From: Flavobacteriales bacterium
GTDB taxonomy: Bacteria; Bacteroidota; Bacteroidia; Flavobacteriales; Flavobacteriaceae
Assembly: GCA_003229235.1 (NCBI GenBank)
Contig: QIIH01000241.1
Span: 1-9,107 of the forward strand
DNA: 9,107 nucleotides
Direction of reading: 5' to 3'
The notes under the pieces are model-generated. The model saw only the letters and a list, made by a program, of their open reading frames with translations, had not been told where the DNA came from and made no database searches. The position numbers and the translations under genes are program-made. Shown here piece by piece: positions 6,064 through 9,107 of the stretch (its first letter is position 1; each line of letters starts with the position of its first letter).

Positions 6064-6705
6064 TTATTTGTTCCAGTTGGCAGGGTCTTTACGCCAATCT
6101 TGCAATGTTTCTATTTGTTCTGGATTTATGTATTGAGATTTTTCTGCTTGTTCGAGCAAATGTTCGTAGTCACTCAATGTGTGCAAAGTTACACCTGCTT
6201 TTTTAAAATTGTCGGCTGCTTGTTCAAAACCATAAGTAAAAAGCGCGAACATTCCTTTTACATTGGCGTTTTGTTCTCGCAAAGCGGCTACGGCATTTAA
6301 ACTGCTTTTGCCCGTACTTATCAAATCTTCTACGACTACTACAGTTTGATTTTTTTCTAACTTTCCTTCAATTTGATTTTTACGCCCGTGCTTTTTAGCC
6401 TCTGGGCGAACATAAATAAACGGAAGGTTCATATAATCTGCAACAAGCATACCAATCCCAATAGCACCAGTGGCCACTCCAGCTATTACATCGGGTTTGC
6501 CATAAAGCTCTTCTATCTGATTTGACAGATGTTCTCTTAAAAAGTTTCTAATCTGCGGATACGACAATGTAATTCTATTGTCACAATAAATAGGAGAATT
6601 CCAGCCAGATGCCCACAAAAAAGGGTTTTGTGGTTGCAATTTAATTGCATTAATTTGTAATAATAATTCGGCGGTTTTTTGGGCTGTCTCTTTATTTAAT
6701 ATCAT
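6064..6705 (-). CDS. pyrE: Orotate phosphoribosyltransferase
   Basis: PyrE joins orotate to PRPP, giving orotidine 5'-phosphate in de novo UMP synthesis. With the start at 6705 the protein has 213 residues, the normal length. Visible motifs are the substrate-side S33-G-W-N-S-P-I-Y-C-D segment, the flexible catalytic loop R100-P-E-A-K-K-H-G-R-K-N (K104/K105 and H106 are the expected PRPP contacts), and the PRPP-binding signature V122-V-V-V-E-D-L-I-S-T-G-K-S134. The frame stays open a further 21 codons upstream to an ATG at 6768. That extension is rejected because it lies inside the Nudix gene, contains the promoter box, and extends beyond the usual N terminus (MILNKETAQKTAELLL). It is the first gene of a unit with the SRPBCC gene. 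Confidence 0.95.
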   Translation of the reverse strand: MILNKETAQKTAELLLQINAIKLQPQNPFLWASGWNSPIYCDNRITLSYPQIRNFLREHLSNQIEELYGKPDVIAGVATGAIGIGMLVADYMNLPFIYVRPEAKKHGRKNQIEGKLEKNQTVVVVEDLISTGKSSLNAVAALREQNANVKGMFALFTYGFEQAADNFKKAGVTLHTLSDYEHLLEQAEKSQYINPEQIETLQDWRKDPANWNK

Positions 6706-6709
6706 ACTG

Positions 6710-6717
6710 CAAATGTA
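6710..6717 (-). promoter_or_regulatory. -7 promoter box for pyrE, overlapping the Nudix start codon
   Basis: The minus strand reads TACATTTG followed by C, an exact TAnnTTTG match that ends 4 bases before the pyrE ATG. Bacteroidetes transcripts start a few bases after this box, so the pyrE message would be leaderless or nearly so. The box covers the ATG of the divergent Nudix gene (6713-6715). No good -33 TTTG is seen at standard spacing, so this is a tentative call. Confidence 0.42.
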
Positions 6718-7336
6718 TAAAGTTTTTATCAATGAAATTCCAGTAATCTTAACAACCGAAAAACACATCGGAAAAGATTACATATCCATTCCGATAGAAT
6801 TGGTACGCTTTAAAAAATTGATCAAATATATTCTAAGGGGGAAGCTCATTTATGTTAATTTGTATCATCCCGACGAAGCAAAATTGGAAAAATATTTACA
6901 TAAAAAATTACCTGTAGTCGAAGCTGGAGGTGGTCTAGTTTTTAATGATCACCAAGAGATTCTCTTTATTAGGAGAAATAAAAAATGGGATTTACCAAAG
7001 GGTCGGATCGAGAAAAACGAAACTCCAGAGCAAGCAGCCTTGCGAGAAGTTGAAGAAGAGACAGGAATATCGGGTCTTCAAGTAACAAAGTTTATTAGAA
7101 AAACATATCATGTTTTTAAACGCAATGGAGAGTATCGATTAAAAATTACACATTGGTACGAGATGCACTCTAGTTTTGATGGCAATTTTAAACCAGAAAA
7201 AAAAGAAGGCATTACAAAAGTGAAGTGGAAGAATTTTGCCAAATCTCAAGAAGCCCTTAAAGAGTCTTATGAGAATATTAAATTACTTTTCCCTAATGAA
7301 TATTTAACCACCCACCCTAAAGACAGGGTATCTTAG
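6713..7336 (+). CDS. Nudix hydrolase with an extra N-terminal region
   Basis: The protein belongs to the Nudix family, which cleaves nucleoside diphosphates linked to another group, using divalent metal. The Nudix box is complete at residues 97-119: G97, E103, R111-E112, E115-E116, G118 and I119, in the exact GX5EX7REUXEEXGU spacing. The Nudix fold spans about residues 68-195, beginning with V68-V-E-A-G-G-G-L-V-F. Residues 1-65 form a separate module (MYKVFINEIPVILT and a Lys-rich stretch around 32-44) that I recognise only as common in Bacteroidetes Nudix proteins. The substrate cannot be predicted from the box alone; a sanitising or (di)nucleotide pyrophosphatase role is possible. The ATG at 6713 is 7 bases from the pyrE start, so its promoter must lie within pyrE. 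The last 11 codons overlap the 3' end of the M14 gene on the other strand. Confidence 0.9.
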   Translation: MYKVFINEIPVILTTEKHIGKDYISIPIELVRFKKLIKYILRGKLIYVNLYHPDEAKLEKYLHKKLPVVEAGGGLVFNDHQEILFIRRNKKWDLPKGRIEKNETPEQAALREVEEETGISGLQVTKFIRKTYHVFKRNGEYRLKITHWYEMHSSFDGNFKPEKKEGITKVKWKNFAKSQEALKESYENIKLLFPNEYLTTHPKDRVS

Positions 7337-9046
7337 ATGTGCTTTTTCGTAATAAGGCGATTGTTTATGAATCCAGTCTAATTGCATATACCAATTAGAA
7401 GAAAAGCCAGCGTCACTAGCTTTTTTTGCTTCGAATTCTGCTTTAATTTCTGGGTTTTGAGTTAAATATTCCAAAGCCAAATCCTCCCATACATAAGGCG
7501 AAAAGCCTTCTTTTTGCTGTAATACGGAATCAAAGAAATTCCAATTAAAATACGAATCGGTCGCTTGCGGCTCTAAGGTTTCCATAATTAAGCGCAAGCC
7601 GCGTTGTTGGGTTTTTACCACATAATATCCGCCGCGAAGCCAAACTTGCTCATTAAAAGATTCAACTTGTGTGTTGTAGTGAAGATAATGCCCTTCGTAA
7701 GGTCGTGTTGAGCTGTTATAATTTGCTATTCGATAACCATCAACCGTCATTAAGGTGTCTTTTGAGACAAAATCTGCCTTTATTTTATTGGTTCGAAGCT
7801 TTTTTATAATAGGCCACCAACCACGAGGAATAATATAGGCTTCTGGTATTTTTATCGAATCGGTCGCTTTAAAATAATTGTAATAAGTAACAGGACGCTC
7901 AAAGGGCGCATCTCTATCATAAAACAGGCGGTCGTTTCCTGTTACTTCACTGGCTTTCGTTTGGGCTTCGTATCCCTTAAAGTTTAACGTAGTACTTTGA
8001 GTGCTATCGATTGCCCATGTGATTGGGTAATAATTACCAACTGCAAAACGGTCGTTTGCGGTTTTACGCATATCCATTATTTGAGCGGCGTTGGCATCGG
8101 TAATATTAATCATACTCTTCAATATTTCGTAAGTGCCTTCTACACGATCTTTATAAGGCTTGAGCATGTGGGTTTCTATCATCATCCCAACAGTATTATA
8201 CAAACTAGTGTAGCCTGTAGAGTAACGCGGCCCGTCCATAAACTGAGAAAACCCACTTTCTGGAGATCTGTTAAACACATTCACATAAGGTGTAATGTCC
8301 CAATTTCTCGATTTAAGAGAATCTTCTAATTGAGGCATAATTTCATTGTGAACATACTTGCCCAAAGGGCCTCCTAGTCTGTTATGTTGGGTAAATAAAT
8401 GAGTAAGCGTATATTGATAATCGGCGCCATTGCTCACATGAGTGTCAATAAAAACATCGGGTTTAAGTAAATTAAAAACATCTTGAAAAGCTTCCGTATT
8501 GCGGGTGTCTGCCTTAATAAAGTCACGATTAAGGTCAAAATTACGAGCATTCCCTCTAAAACCATATACTTCTGGGCCATTTTGATTGGTTCGGCTGTAG
8601 CTATTCCTGTTTAATGCACCTCCAATATTATATATAGGGATTACTCCAACTATGGTGTTTTCTACATCGGAAAGCTTTCCGTTTGCCAAATCTCTCATAA
8701 GCATCATCGATGCGTCAATTCCGTCTGGCTCACCGGGGTGAATGCCATTATTAATAAGGACAACAGCTTCGCTACGGTCGTTAGTAAATTCGTTCTCAAA
8801 CGACCTGTTTTTGTTATAGGTAATTAAATGCAAGGGTTTGCCACTATCAGTATCGTCTAAGGTATACATAGAAACACTTTGATAATGTTCGCTCAACGCT
8901 TCGTAAAAACTTATTACTTCTTGATATGTTGCAGTTTTAACGCCTTTAGATTCTTCAAAAGGGGTTGATATGTCAAGTGGTCCTTCAGGCTCCGAGCCAC
9001 AGCTAAAAACTAAAAAACATAAGAGAAGGACAAGTATTGACTTCAT
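7304..9046 (-). CDS. M14-family zinc carboxypeptidase-like lipoprotein
   Basis: The 580-residue protein starts with a lipoprotein signal: MKSILVLLLCFLVFS before C16, followed by G-S-E-P-E, so it is expected to be exported and lipid-anchored. The acidic residues right after the Cys might serve as a surface-export signal, but this is only suggestive. The M14 zinc-binding set is present as H103-P-G-E106 and H203 in D201-T-H-V-S. Likely substrate residues are R174 in D-L-N-R-D-F, and E291 in M-I-E-T-H is the candidate catalytic glutamate. The peptidase domain covers about residues 40-315. The remaining 260 residues (about 320-580) hold no motif I recognise and are rich in aromatic residues. The family trims C-terminal residues from peptides or cleaves cell-wall peptides; the substrate here is unknown. 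Transcription is alone on the minus strand. The 3' end overlaps the Nudix gene by 33 bases. Confidence 0.9.
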   Translation of the reverse strand: MKSILVLLLCFLVFSCGSEPEGPLDISTPFEESKGVKTATYQEVISFYEALSEHYQSVSMYTLDDTDSGKPLHLITYNKNRSFENEFTNDRSEAVVLINNGIHPGEPDGIDASMMLMRDLANGKLSDVENTIVGVIPIYNIGGALNRNSYSRTNQNGPEVYGFRGNARNFDLNRDFIKADTRNTEAFQDVFNLLKPDVFIDTHVSNGADYQYTLTHLFTQHNRLGGPLGKYVHNEIMPQLEDSLKSRNWDITPYVNVFNRSPESGFSQFMDGPRYSTGYTSLYNTVGMMIETHMLKPYKDRVEGTYEILKSMINITDANAAQIMDMRKTANDRFAVGNYYPITWAIDSTQSTTLNFKGYEAQTKASEVTGNDRLFYDRDAPFERPVTYYNYFKATDSIKIPEAYIIPRGWWPIIKKLRTNKIKADFVSKDTLMTVDGYRIANYNSSTRPYEGHYLHYNTQVESFNEQVWLRGGYYVVKTQQRGLRLIMETLEPQATDSYFNWNFFDSVLQQKEGFSPYVWEDLALEYLTQNPEIKAEFEAKKASDAGFSSNWYMQLDWIHKQSPYYEKAHLRYPVFRVGG

Positions 9047-9075
9047 TTTTGAATGAGTTTATATTGTAAAAATAG

Positions 9076-9083
9076 CAAAAGTA
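9076..9083 (-). promoter_or_regulatory. -7 promoter box for the M14 lipoprotein gene
   Basis: The minus strand reads TACTTTTG followed by C, an exact TAnnTTTG match 29 bases upstream of the ATG at 9046. A leader of about 24 bases is predicted. The window ends 24 bases further upstream and no TTG -33 box is visible in what remains. Confidence 0.48.
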
Positions 9084-9107
9084 ATATCCTTAGCTTTTGT
9101 TGATATC

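Noticed and set aside
6706..6768. 21-codon N-terminal extension of pyrE to an ATG at 6768
   Set aside because: It lies inside the Nudix coding region, covers the -7 promoter box, and precedes a start (6705) that gives the normal PyrE length and N terminus.
7997..8329. 110-codon plus-strand ORF antisense to the M14 gene
   Set aside because: It shows no family features and lies over the conserved peptidase domain.

Overview
The window looks like chromosomal housekeeping DNA from a member of the Flavobacteriaceae (Bacteroidetes). Four things point there: the low GC content, the recognisable protein families in their flavobacterial form (short Psd, small RsfS, acyl-CoA-binding protein, FtsH with a glycine-rich juxtamembrane linker), repeated promoter boxes of the Bacteroidetes type TAnnTTTG, and the lack of clear Shine-Dalgarno sequences. 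I see no mobile elements, tRNA or rRNA genes, CRISPR arrays or foreign-looking islands. Almost every base is coding, and no gene-free stretch exceeds about 115 bases.

Layout, left to right. Bases 1-93 (+) are the last 30 codons of what is probably valyl-tRNA synthetase. It converges with a minus-strand lipid cluster that reads, in transcription order, LUD-domain protein, cdsA, psd, acyl-CoA-binding protein (2404 down to 101), with overlaps or 1-base gaps throughout. Upstream of it lies a second minus-strand unit, rsfS-ftsH (4846 down to 2516). An intrinsic terminator (2445-2475) ends that unit, and a -7 promoter box for the lipid cluster abuts it directly. birA (4930-5667, +) is divergent from rsfS and begins with TTG. 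Next comes a minus-strand pair, pyrE then a small SRPBCC protein (6705 down to 5664), whose stop codon overlaps that of birA. A Nudix hydrolase (6713-7336, +) starts only 7 bases from the pyrE start. It overlaps tail to tail by 33 bases with a large M14-family zinc carboxypeptidase-like lipoprotein (9046 down to 7304).

How the genes fit together. CdsA makes CDP-diacylglycerol. Psd makes phosphatidylethanolamine from phosphatidylserine; the intervening synthase PssA is not in the window. The acyl-CoA-binding protein carries acyl-CoA. FtsH is the membrane AAA+ quality-control protease and RsfS silences ribosomes in starvation. BirA biotinylates carboxylases, including the acetyl-CoA carboxylase that feeds fatty acid synthesis. 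The neighbourhood therefore leans toward membrane lipid supply and membrane homeostasis, with PyrE (pyrimidine synthesis) and a Nudix enzyme alongside. A regulatory link among them is inference only.

No wholly new system stands out. The most notable item is an apparent one-base frameshift at the 5' end of the LUD gene. A 17-codon ORF (MSLFKRLLNLKANKPEK) carries what looks like the family's normal N terminus and stops in an ATGA overlap with the ATG of the remaining 182 codons. Other points of interest are the extreme gene compaction (divergent starts 7 bases apart, two convergent overlaps), a possible leaderless pyrE transcript, and an unannotated near-palindrome between ftsH and its terminator.
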